64,000 bases of DNA. It comes from Apostichopus japonicus. Taxonomy: Eukaryota > Echinodermata > Holothuroidea > Aspidochirotida > Stichopodidae. The notes below the pieces were generated by a model that was not told the origin of the DNA, ran no database searches, and worked only from the letters and a program-made list of their open reading frames with translations. The DNA lies in the NCBI RefSeq assembly GCF_037975245.1, contig NC_092577.1, forward strand, positions 1,856,001-1,920,000, in the 5' to 3' direction. Shown here piece by piece: positions 26,601-38,600 of the stretch (position 1 is its first letter; every line of letters starts with the position of its first letter). Made by a program: the position numbers and the translations under genes.

Positions 26601-29600
26601 TAATGAATATGCAACACTAAAAAGGGACAGTCACCGGTGTAACACATGCATACTACTCAAGGTTTTAAGTTTGAGATTCCAAATTTGAGTTATAATGTTG
26701 AATTGGAAGCCACCTGACATAAAGTTGTTACTCCATAAGCCCTCCTCCCGCATTCATGTTAGCTAATAGCGTCATGCAATAAGTAACTGCCTCATGACCT
26801 GTACTTAATAATAATAATAATATAATAAATGAGACTTATATAGTGCCAAATCAGTAAACAAAAGTTACTGCTCAAAGCGCTTTACAAAGAAAGTAAATTA
26901 ATTTACAAAAGAACAAGTGAAAAAATGGGTCTTAAGAAGACATTTGAAAGTCGAAAGTTTATAGCATGTCCGAATGTGATCTGGTAACTTGTTACAACAT
27001 ACCAAGTGTAGTATTATGTGGGACCATAGGCTACAGTAGGTTTTGTACACTTATAAGTACTGTTGTCACTAGTCTGCTAGTCGCATCGACAATCAGCTGT
27101 TCTACGAGTAAGGAGAGCTTAGTTGAGCACTACTGAATATGCATTAATAAGAGTTCATTTTCTCATTGGCTTGTTTAAATCAAGAGGCTCAGTGTAACAG
27201 AATACATGAATGAAATCAGTCTTCAGCAGATAAATGTTTTGATACTTTTGATCATTACTTTCTTTTAATTAGTGAAACTGTTTTTGGCAAAATTAACTTG
27301 ATGAAACCTCATCTTTCATGGTTTGTCAGATAGCTTAAAAGAAGTATTATTCTTTGAAAATGAACAGTTGATTGTATTTCCTTTTTTCAAAGGCACAGAA
27401 TCAGTTGAAGCTTTTGGAGAGCTTTTACCAGACCCTCCCCCTATTGTAATCCAACTTCCTGGTTAAGCCAGTTACAGTTTATTAGGTCAAATTCAATCAA
27501 CCATATCTCAAGTTAGGGGCGGCAAGACTGTTTTCAATGGAAGCAGATCACTTCGCCCAACAACCATTTCGCCCAACTGCCATTTCGCCCAACCAGCCTG
27601 GTCATTTCGCCCAACCAGCCTGGTCATTTCGCCCAACCAGCCTGGTCATTTCGCCCAACCAGCCTGGTCATTTCGCCCAACCTTGATTAAATAGGATACT
27701 GTACTGTACTTCAGAAGGAAACTTTCGGGAGTTGTTAACGTTACAGGATATGAACCTAGGATGGATCAGTGTGTTAGGGGTTAGATTTGATAGCAAACGT
27801 TCGAATATTAAGGAAACTGAAGTCCTTTACTTTGTATAACTTTAGTAAGGAAATGTTCAGGAATTTTTAACGTTACGGGATACGAACCGAGTATTAAGGG
27901 AACTTGAAGTCGTGGTTAAAAAAAATTGAACTAGCTAAATAGAAACGGTTATATTATTCCACACCAATTCCCCTTTGTTTGTATAATAATATAACTTCCA
28001 ATAAAATAAACCAAATTGAACTAGTGGAATAGAACAAGTAATATTATTCTGACTGGATATAAGTAAAAATAAGGTTGGGCGAAATGACCAACACGGTTGG
28101 GCGAAATGACCATGCTGGTTGGGCGAAATGACCAGGCCGGTTGGGCGAAATGACCAGGCCGGTTGGGCGAAATGACCAGGCTGGTTGGGTGAAATGACCA
28201 GGCTGGTTGGGCGAAATGACCAGGCTGGTTGGGCGAAATGACCAGGCTGGTTGGGCGAAATGGCAGTTGGGCAAAATGGTTGTTAGGCGAAGTGACTAGA
28301 AAGCTTTTCAATTAACAGTGTTAAATATTGTTCTCTTCAAGATAGGTTTGGCATTGCAGGAAGTCCTTCTAAATATGATGGTCAAATGCCCACTGCCAAA
28401 AGCCTGAAGTTATCTTCTTATACAGTTATGGAAATATGGAAGACCTGCAATTGCATTAAAATAATTACTGTTGTACACAGAATAAATCAGACACAGTAAC
28501 TGTACATTTCCTATACATGACGCTCTACCATCTAGGTGTGTTCAACAACTAAACTAGAAAGAATTAAAATACAGTAAGTTAAGGTCTTAATTTGAGTTGA
28601 ACATACATCAAAGTCAGAAAACCCCAGAAAACTCACAAATTGAAGCTTGGATGAACTTTAAACTTGATATGCACAGTAGATCCATATTATTATTTATCGC
28701 AATGACCCTGTCAAAATAAGTGGAGGTCGAAGGTCGGTCGAGGTATACGGAAGGCCCAAGTCTGAACACTTTGCAAGCACGACGTCAACACCGAAAGTAA
28801 AGCTTGGATGTATTTTCAAACTCTTGATTTGGATCCACGTTATTGAGTATAAGAACTCCTAATATTTTAACTCAGAACACGTTGTTATAACGATAACTTT
28901 AAAAGGATAAAACGTTGTTGCACTTCATACTTGGTATGAAAGTTTCACCTAAGTATGAACTATGAAGTATTTAAGAACCTTGTTTGCACTTTACATTGAA
29001 TATTCTCATAGAAAACTTTGGCAAGGAATCACTAAACCCGGTGTCTTTCTGGTTGTGGTTATGATTATAGTTACTTTTAAGAAACAAATTAGCAGGAAAC
29101 CAAAATGAAATAAAAAAAAAAAAGACATTGAGGACGCTTGCATAGAGTGTAGAAGGAAATTCTTTTGACAAGATAACTTGTAAGTGTACTGTATTGTACA
29201 TAGGGAATTTTACACTCAACACCGCACGGCTGGCCTATTGTTCTGGATATTTGTATTGAACTCCCATGCTGACACGGTTTCCACAATGGAACTGAGACAA
29301 TAGGGTATTCCTTGTGAGAGTGTACTGTAGGTATTAGAAAGTCAAACAGACTAGTGTTGCTCAGAATTCTAATGACTAATTCATTAGTTTACAAACTCTG
29401 CACAAACTGTATAGTACAGTGTTAATAGGGAACTGTAGTAACAATGAAGGACAACATTGGACATACACATCTATTTCTGAATTTCAATGCCTAATGGAGT
29501 GTGGTATGGTGGGGGGTGGTTGAATGTTCCTCCACAGCAATTAGTTACACTGTATGGTACAGTAAGTTGGGCAAGCTGAAAATATGTCTAAAAGACAAAC

Positions 29601-32600
29601 TGATTAACAAAACAGACTGATAACAGTGTGTAATGTACTGTATGCTGGTTTGGCATGGTTTCTTCAGTATCCACTGGAAAACACTGTACAAATAATGAAT
29701 CTAGGTATACAGTACTCTTTCCAACATGGACAGTTTGATTTATATTGTCGTTTGCTCTCAATACAGTACATCTGTTTTTTACCCCCTTTGTTGTTATTAT
29801 ACTCAATCTGCTTATAAATAGTGGATGCTTTGAAATGACTAGTTCTCAATTAAGAAGAATTTAGAGTTTGCATGGCCCTAAAGACAAATCAAAACTACAG
29901 AATGAAATATTTCCTGAAAAGGTTAAAAGGGTGGTATTGAAGAACTTGGCATGCATAGACTCTGGATGTGTGACCAGATAAATTTACAGGTGACATTGCA
30001 AGAGTCCTACCTGTAAGGTGTTAGATACTGTATATGTCACAGGGGTTCTACTCGTAATGCGTAAGGTTGGCCTGTAATATACATTTTTTTAGTAGTCGAA
30101 TGAGGACTTCATTTCAGAATACGATAAAAAATATGTGTGTTCCTGATATGTCATCTGCCTTGCAAGCATTTATTTTCATTAAAAATATATATCCATTTTT
30201 TCGTTTTATTCAAAACCAGTTTATGTTACCCCTATCAACATAATGGTACTATCCAACCTCAAGACACATGGACCATTGTATAGGGGGTTAACAATTTCTG
30301 TATCAAACAGAAAATACTGTATTTTAACAACCCAGAAGTCCAAATACATTCATGTCTGGGTTATGAATTATAAAACGATAATAAAGTGAATAAAATCTGC
30401 AGGAAAGTGCACAGCTAACTTCATTAACTACAGTATGAATTATGAAATGCAACAGACCTGTGTTATATTAATGTTTAAGTCTGTAACTTGAGACCTGTTT
30501 GTGGTCTGTGTACCTGTATACAGTGGTGTATTTGATGTTCACATACTGTTGTGTACATAGATGTATCCATTGCTCTGTATTATAACAGTACATACATAGT
30601 ACAATATTTTTCTCTGAATCCATGGAAGCTTAATATAGGCCATCAGCTGAAGCTCAAAATGTGGCTGTAAAATCAGTTTCGTTCCAGCAACAACGGGTCT
30701 AGACTTTTAATGCATTTTTGGGTAGTTTAATGCATCACAAACATTATATCAAAAGTTCTCCAAAAAATTTCCTGCAGTATTTTTGTAAGAAACCCTTGAA
30801 ATTGGGTATGTTATGTAGACATTACGTGCTACGATGCTATGTATTAGGAACACATGTGCTAACGTTAGATTTGGTACAGTGGTGCATACATACCACTCTT
30901 TTCTTATATGTTAAATTACGACTGATATATTTTTTTTGTAAAATAGTTGGGTCAGGGTTACAAGAATGGTGGAAGGGGATTCTGGTCTAAGGGTCAGTGA
31001 GGGTTGTTTTCAGGCATTACAAGTTGTGCCCCCCCCCCCTCCATTTCCGCCAAAATGGTAAAAAATCACATTTTCAACTTTGAAATATGAAATACAATTT
31101 TTGCACATTATAACTTAAGGGTTTTAATTATAAAAATGTACCACTTTTAATAAACTCAGATATAATGCTTTGTAATAAATCAAATATTTTTAGATTTTCC
31201 CCCTATGTTATGAATGCATTTCGTCTGTGCATGTATGCGTAAATATACACATATAATGAAAAGTTCCTCTCCATAATTGTTACACTCCCCATCCAAACTG
31301 TTTTACAAATGCGACCCCCTCCCCCTCTACTTTACATGTAGCTAAATCCCTAGTTACAATGAGATGTACCAATGCCCCAAGACCAGTGAGCTATTTCTTT
31401 TGTATAAATCAATATATAAGTTGGCACACTAAGACGTCATGGCATATCGTAGATGTGAAATAAAGTTATAGTCGGTATATATCCGTTACCTTAGTACTCT
31501 TTCTACAGTCTTCTGCAAAACTAGGTACTTTCTACTTGTTACTGAAACAACATGTTTATAATTCGTATTCCTGCAAAAAGAGTTTCCAAGGGAGTTAACG
31601 TATAAAAGAAAAGATCGACAAGGTTTCGAATGGTATTTTGAATAATAATAGTTGTATATTCTACAAATAATATGAATAATAAAGGTGAATGGTACAAATA
31701 AGTGAATAACAAAGACAGTTAACTTAAGCCCCAGATAGAAAGAAATAATGTATCTATTAAGACTGGGTCGATACACTCAATGGTGTAGTAGAGCTGGGCC
31801 TTTGCGATGATTCAAGATACAGGTTCTTCATCAAAAGGCGCGGCGCGGAATTAATAAGTGATTAAAAGTTCATCCAAGGACAGTTGTACTAGTCTTAACA
31901 GTATCCACTTCAATTCACTGCATGGAAGTCAGATATGGTATGGAAAAGGGAAAGTCTATTCTGTAGTAGAGGTGAAGATAATTAGATGAAATAAAAGTCA
32001 CTAAAGACTTGAATATCCTTCAGTCAAAACTTGAACAGATGCACAGAACATATTAACAATATGAATAAAACAGGTAACGAAATGTTACGGCAAACAATAA
32101 AGAACCGTGATATTGGAACAGGGTCAGGGGCGATGGTTCCCCAACAACAGTATATAAACCTTTGACTGGTTTCAGGACGCGTTATTTGCGTCATCGTCAT
32201 CAGTAAATGTAGTTGTGAATATGCAAGAGGTAAAGCATGCCCATAACACCCTCCTCCCCCCTCCCCTCCCCTCTCAAAAAAAGTGTGATTTGAAGAAAAT
32301 GTGGATATTTATCAAAGGTGTCTGGTAGGTAGGGTAATCTTCGTAAAACTACTAATAGCTAAAATGAATGAATAAGATCATGTTTTCTGGTTCCTTTAAA
32401 CTCTGGGGAACAAAATAATGACAACATGACTTTGAAAAAGTTAACCCTCTTCACAAACTTCAAACTTGATTAAAATTTCAGACTAAGATATCAAGATTTA
32501 ACACCATCACAGTTCATCCTCCAAATCATCTTCCCCTGCATCAACAATCTCAACATCTTCTTGGAAGTTGCTGCAATTTCTATATTTACATAGGTCTGTA

Positions 32601-35600
32601 CACGGTAGTTGTGCATTCATTCAGGAACATCTTCCTTTAAGACATTTGCCGACTCTACAGCTACTGCTGACACACTGAAGCAAAACATCTGGGTCAGGTG
32701 GCTTTGTCATCCAAGTGATTATAAGGTCATCATTTTCAAGTTTCCATCCATGTTCCTCTGGTGAGAGTGCATCAATCCTTTGCTGCAATGCCCTACTGTG
32801 AATAGCAGCCTGGTTGGTGCAGCGCTTAACATGCTGGATCAGAGCATCTTTTGTTGGTGGTAAACTCTGCTCTGAGGAGGAGATGAACAGAACACCTTGT
32901 ACCATGAAATTCGATATTTTTGAGTCTCACATTTTATGATGGGGTACCAATATAATTACAATTCAGCTAGAAATATGTTGCAAATTACTTTAATTATTTC
33001 AATGGAAAGATTAACCTGATATTGCATCTCAAAGCGTTTAGAGAATTTTTTAATTTTCCTTGGGGGAGGACCCCCATATTCCAAAAATTCCTAGATCCAC
33101 CCCTGAACACTCAATGAACCACACATTGGAGAGAGAGTACTTTACCTTTCAAGATCTGTATGTCTTCCTTGTCAAGAATTGTATCTAGTTTCTTCAACAT
33201 AGAGAGTGGTACCTCACTTCAATGGCAACACGGTCTTTTCCTCTAATATTCATAAAATCTGGGCTCATCTTTTTTCCGCTCTGCTGCTTGTCGAAGCAAT
33301 ACCTTTATAAAATGAAATAAAAAAAGCAAATTGTTTTGCATTTTCTGTTGATCAAAATGTAAGTTTGAACAAATAAGAACTAAGACAATTTTATTTATAT
33401 ACCATGTGATCTGCTCATCTTCTATGGACAAACAAAGACACATTCAAATTTTGCAAACCAGTGTCATGCAAAAAGAATTAAAACAGGCTTTTTTTTTGAC
33501 AGTACAGTACATTATCTCTTAATGTTATGGTTTAAATTATACAATGGTAGATTATATCTGTTACTAATAATAAAGGAGACAGATACTTGTTCATTTTGGT
33601 AAAGCTAGACAGGCTGACCATAAGACCTTGCAAACCTAACCTTATTGCACTTTTGTTACACTTATTTTTCTAACTAATATAATATCTCTATCATTCAAAT
33701 AAAGGGCCACAGTAAGAAAACTATGAAGCCTGTATTTAACACTTAGGCTAGTGCCCAGATGGAGAATTTGAAACAAATTTCCGTTCCTACCACCATATAA
33801 CAAAACAAATCAGATGACCATGCCACTAATTATATTATGTTCAGGTCCAACACTGTGCCCTTTGACTTGGATTATATCCCTTAAGAGCTACTGATCTTGC
33901 ATTATGCAACTTCTCTTAACACTTCAACTATGCCACAGAAGTACAAGTAGAGTCGTGTAGTATGCTTAGGCTTACCTCCATCGAAAGTCTCTGCCTGCTG
34001 CAGCTTGTCCCGTTTGCAACGCCTAGTAATGTATTGTTTCTTTTCCCACATATAATAAATTGAACAGGCAATACACCAGAGCTTCTGCTTGGTTTCCTCG
34101 ATCTTTTCCGTCAATTCTTCGTTTAAAATCATATGGGGTCTCCTCTGGAACTGTCCGTTTTCTTGCAGCAATGTGCTTGCTATCAATGAACCGCCTGTAA
34201 CACTTATAGTGGAACCCCATCATACTATGCTGTTGAACACACGCTTGATCGTAGTAGGCCATGGAGTAATCAGTAGTACGGCGATATCACTGTCTCCGCC
34301 GCTGAGATTAAGCCAATCTTTAGCGCAGGAAGTAACTTTAGTCCATCGTTTATTCGTCAATGCCTTGAATGCTTCAAATTTTACAGATTCAATGTGCACT
34401 GAGCACTGTAGATTTCCGTGTGTCGGAGACTGACTAGCGCCCGTGGTAGCCGCCATGTTTGTTGTTTTCTACAAAGATTGCACACAGAACTCATGGCTCA
34501 TTGGACAATTCATATCACATGGTACAGATATCTCACTGGCGCACAACTTTTGAACGTAAAACGGCAAGTTTCTTAACATTCGCAATAAAAAATATAGTTT
34601 GATCTTTCGAGCGGAATTGCAAAAAAACTGCAGGAAAGTACATGGAGAACTTTTGGATCATTAATCTTAATTAATTTATGTATTCAATGCTGTAGAGAAA
34701 TTTTAGACCCGCAGTTGCTGGAACGAAACAAGCGAATTTCGACCTTCAGCTGATGGCCTAATATGAAGGCTTTTAGATTTAAAACCATTGTTTTTTATCC
34801 ATTCTATTATCCTTATTTACTCTTTAGTATACTGTCTTGATAAACCACAATTGTGGTCACAATGGTTGGCTAACTGTTGAAAAATCGTTTCATTATTATT
34901 GGACATAAGTTTCTGTAATAAATCTGACTGAATAATTTTTTACTTCCTGCTTGAATTCTACAGGTACACATTTATGTCAACAAAGTTGGACCGTACTACA
35001 ACCCTCACGAGACATACCATTATTATCAACTGCCCGTCTGCAGACCAGACACGGTAAGTGAGGGCGTAGTGGTCAAGTGGTCAAGGCAGTGGACCTGTGA
35101 TCTAAGGATTACAGGTTCGAGTCCCGGCCAGATCGTTGCGTTGTGTCCTTGGGCAAGGCCCTTTATCTCCATTGCCTCTCTTACCCAGGTGTATAAATGG
35201 GGACTTGCGAGGTGACTTGTAAATATAGTTGCGTGCGTCGGTTTGTGGCTGCACCCTATGGGAAGTCCCTCGGGGGACACATGGTTGTGGTGCACTGTGG
35301 TGCCCCAGGAGAGATTGTTTGAATTGTGCACACTTTGGTGTGTAGGTGTGAAAAGTTACCAATGACCAGGGTTAAGTTGTAAAGTGGTGTGAGAGGGCCT
35401 TGGCCCTGAACAAGACTGTAAACCTAAAATTATAAAAATTATGATTTGGCGAATAAAAAATGCACTACGCTAGACATTTTGGCGAGTGACTGGTGGGAGA
35501 GTCAAACGCCAATATTAGCGAGACTATCGTTAGAAACATTTCACAGAATGATGACAGCAGTACCATGGCAACTTGAAGCAAGTTTAAGATGTAAACTAAT

Positions 35601-38600
35601 TATTTATCAATGTCCAATCTCAATGCGAATTAACTATGTAAAACGGTTGCTATCTTTATGTGCATTATGTACGAGAATTTTTCATGGCTTGGGGCTTGTT
35701 CACTAACTAACACAGAGCATTTATAAACATACTGTACAGCTAAAAACATCATTTAAGATCTACTATAACAATTTATTACAGGGAACGGTTTGAGCTTACA
35801 AAGTACGTTATGTGTTTTGAAGGCATTCGTAAATATGACTAATATTTGGACTATCACTGGTAAAATGTGTGTATAGGTTCTTGGTTACCCAGCTGGCAGA
35901 ATGGTGTTTGTTGCTAAGAGACCAGATCTTGTCAAATTTAGAGTAGGTAAAGTAGGTCATGTTGTTATTATCTCCATGAGTCTATGGGATCTCCATGTGT
36001 TTCTCTAATCACATTTCTTTATGGGTATTAAACCGATCCAAACTCCATGTTTTTTTTGTAATCATCTACGTTCTGCTTTCTCTCGTTATAGGTTGAAACA
36101 AAAAGTTTAACCCTGGGCGAGATTCTGGACGGTGACAGAATGGCAGAATCTATGTACGATATCAAATTTAAAGGTAAAGTATAATCGACAGTATGTCACT
36201 AAATATTTCAATTGTTTCCTCATATCTTTTTTAGTCGGTTAGCAGAATCGTCTTTTGAAGCTGTTTGGCTCGTAAATTAACAATGGTACTAAAGTCCATG
36301 TTGGAAGGGCAGCAGAGCGTACTGTAAAACTACAACAGTTTGATACATCATTCTGATCTGACGACAGGGTTTAAATGACCTCATTGTGCGTTCGGAGGGT
36401 CGTGCAGAGATGCCAACCAGTACGATTTTATCGTATTTAGTACGATAAAATAAGTGAAATACGATAATACGATATTGCCCCTTGAAAATACGATTTTTCA
36501 TCTTTGTAAAAGGAAGCGGAATCGCATAGAAACATGTACAAGTAACCCCCCCCCCAAACCCCAACAAACACGTTGAACAACGAGCCTACATGGGCGGGAA
36601 ATAGGCGGAATCCGCAGCTTTACAATTTTCTCATTAAATGTTAATGAAAAAGCAAACATTTTACTTGCCAGTCTTACCAGTAAAACATTTTTCTGACATT
36701 TTACTGGCCCAGGGCCAACGGGCCAGTGGTAGTGTTGAGTTTTCGTGAAAATCTGATTTTTCTCTCCAAAATCTGATATTTTAGGATATTCAGTCTGTTT
36801 TTTTGTTTCAAGAGGTTGGCATCTCTGGTCGTGTATAGTCTGGTCTGAACGTACGAATTTACTTCACTCCTTGCTTACCTGTCTCCTCACATCATCTCAA
36901 CTGTGCCTAGAACACTTGGCCACCGTCTAGCACAGTATCGCTCTGTAGGACTGGCTCAGTGCCCTGCACATTCTGGTCTACTGCCCTCTTTCTCATTTTA
37001 CCACATAAAGTGTCTGGAGCACACATTCAGAGTAGTAAATTCTATCGAAAAAAATTCCTTCCTTTGGTAAAAGCAAAATCAGAGCCTTCTCTCAAGGATC
37101 TAAATCATCTTCATCTTCAGTTTCCACCTCACTTTCCTCTTCCTATCTCACGAGTCTCCCTCCCCCCCACCCCCGTCCACTGTGCATGAAGATATTCCCT
37201 GATGTCATCTTTTCCTCAATGAATCCATGTATCTGATGGTTAACATTCTTGCTCTTCTGCAGAAAGTACCAAGGAGGACAAACACCTCTGCACTTTTAAG
37301 CTGACCTCCAAGGAGCTAAGTCACTTGAAGGAAGCCATCGAAGATCTTTACTATTTTGAGTTTGTTGTGGGTAAGTCAGGAAACATTCTCCGTGAATAGT
37401 CCTCATGATATGTAATACAACGTGAAAAAGAAGCAGCTAGTTAAAGACCAATTAAAAAATTGCTGAAAATAAAAGGAATGCTTTTATTCTGATATTTAAT
37501 ATTGATTGTAAGTTAGTGGTTTTACAAGTAAAGGGTGCAGATTTTTTAAGAGTCTTGGAATAGTCTATTTTACCCTCCCCAAACCCTTCTTTTTTCCCTT
37601 TCTTTTTCAAACTCATTTTTAGATGACATTCCGTTACGAGGGTTCGTTGGTCTTTTCCAAGAGAAGAGTTTCTTCCCGCACGAGCATCAAGTGAGGCTTT
37701 GGACCCATCATCATTTCTATTTGGAATACCACGGAGATCAGGTACCTCTTAAATACCTCTTCAATACCTCTTAAATACCTCTTAAAGTTAATTTCCTCTC
37801 AAAGCTACTTTTCTCTCAAAATTTGGGTGCTTAATTCTGTGGAAATGATGGTGTCTGATGTTTAACCACATCATTAGACAAAACTGTGGTCAATATTAGT
37901 CGACAGTCTCTTAAAAAGATGCAGAAAATTCACCGTACCTCTACCATCCCGACCTTCTCCTCGTCTCCGCATTTCTCCCCTTACCTTCCTCCCAAAACGA
38001 GTTATTTTGGGAAAACCTTGTGATGAAAACCCGATAACGTACCATGTTCAATTTTTCTCAAATCCTTTCAGATTATCTACGCTAACATTTCTGTGCACAA
38101 CAGAGAGGGCTTGCTGCTGTCGGACAGCGAGTCAGGGTTACAGGTGCAGTTCACCTACAACGTCACATGGAAGGAGACCGACGTGGATTATGCCCACCGT
38201 GCAATGAGATTGATAAAAGATCCACTGTTCTTCCCACATACACTGGAGGTATGGAATGAACCTGCTCTCATCCCCATGAACCCTAAACGCATAAAGTAAA
38301 ACTGCATTGTAGATAAAATATCTGCTCTCACCCCATGAACCCTAGGCATATGAAATGAACCTGTGTTGTAGATAAAAGATCTACTTTCACCCCCATGAAC
38401 CCTAGATGCATGAAATGAACCTATGTTGTAGTTAAAAGATCTACTCTCACCCCCATGAACTCTAGACCCATGAAATGTACCTGTGTTATAGATATGAGAT
38501 TTGCTCCCACCCACATGAATCCTAGACATATGAATAAACCTGCTGTGTATATAAAAGATCTGCTCTCACCCACATGAACCCTAGACATGTGAAATGAACC

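Larger units (their letters stand above)
30637..34759 (-). mobile_element. 4.1-kb DNA transposon with ~150-bp terminal inverted repeats
   Basis: Both ends begin with the identical inverted 16-mer AGGCCATCAGCTGAAG. Similarity then continues inward through TTTCGTTCCAGCAAC, CGGGTCTA, CAAAAGTTCTCCA and TTCCTGCAGT for about 150 bp. The direct repeat AATAT flanks both ends (30632-30636 and 34760-34764), suggesting a 5-bp target duplication. The right half carries a decayed minus-strand gene (32507-34456); the left half has no recognised coding sequence. The superfamily was not assigned. It lies antisense within TM9SF1 intron 1. Confidence 0.85.
23696..34963 (+). other. TM9SF1: TM9SF1 intron 1 (11.3 kb)
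   Basis: Runs from the exon 1 donor GTAATG to the acceptor TTCTACAG. It holds a LINE fragment, SINE copies, the foldback-type element at 27539-28304 and the long-TIR transposon at 30637-34759. The rest is AT-rich with no further exon recognised. Confidence 0.85.

Noticed and set aside
28021-28311. Minus-strand frame of ~96 codons with repeated HFAQPAWSF-type peptide
   Set aside because: It is the translation of the 22-bp repeats in the right arm of the foldback-type element.
35058-35130. Functional tRNA gene
   Set aside because: A- and B-box regions are present, but the sequence does not close into a full cloverleaf by eye and it continues into a SINE body shared with 25694-26048.
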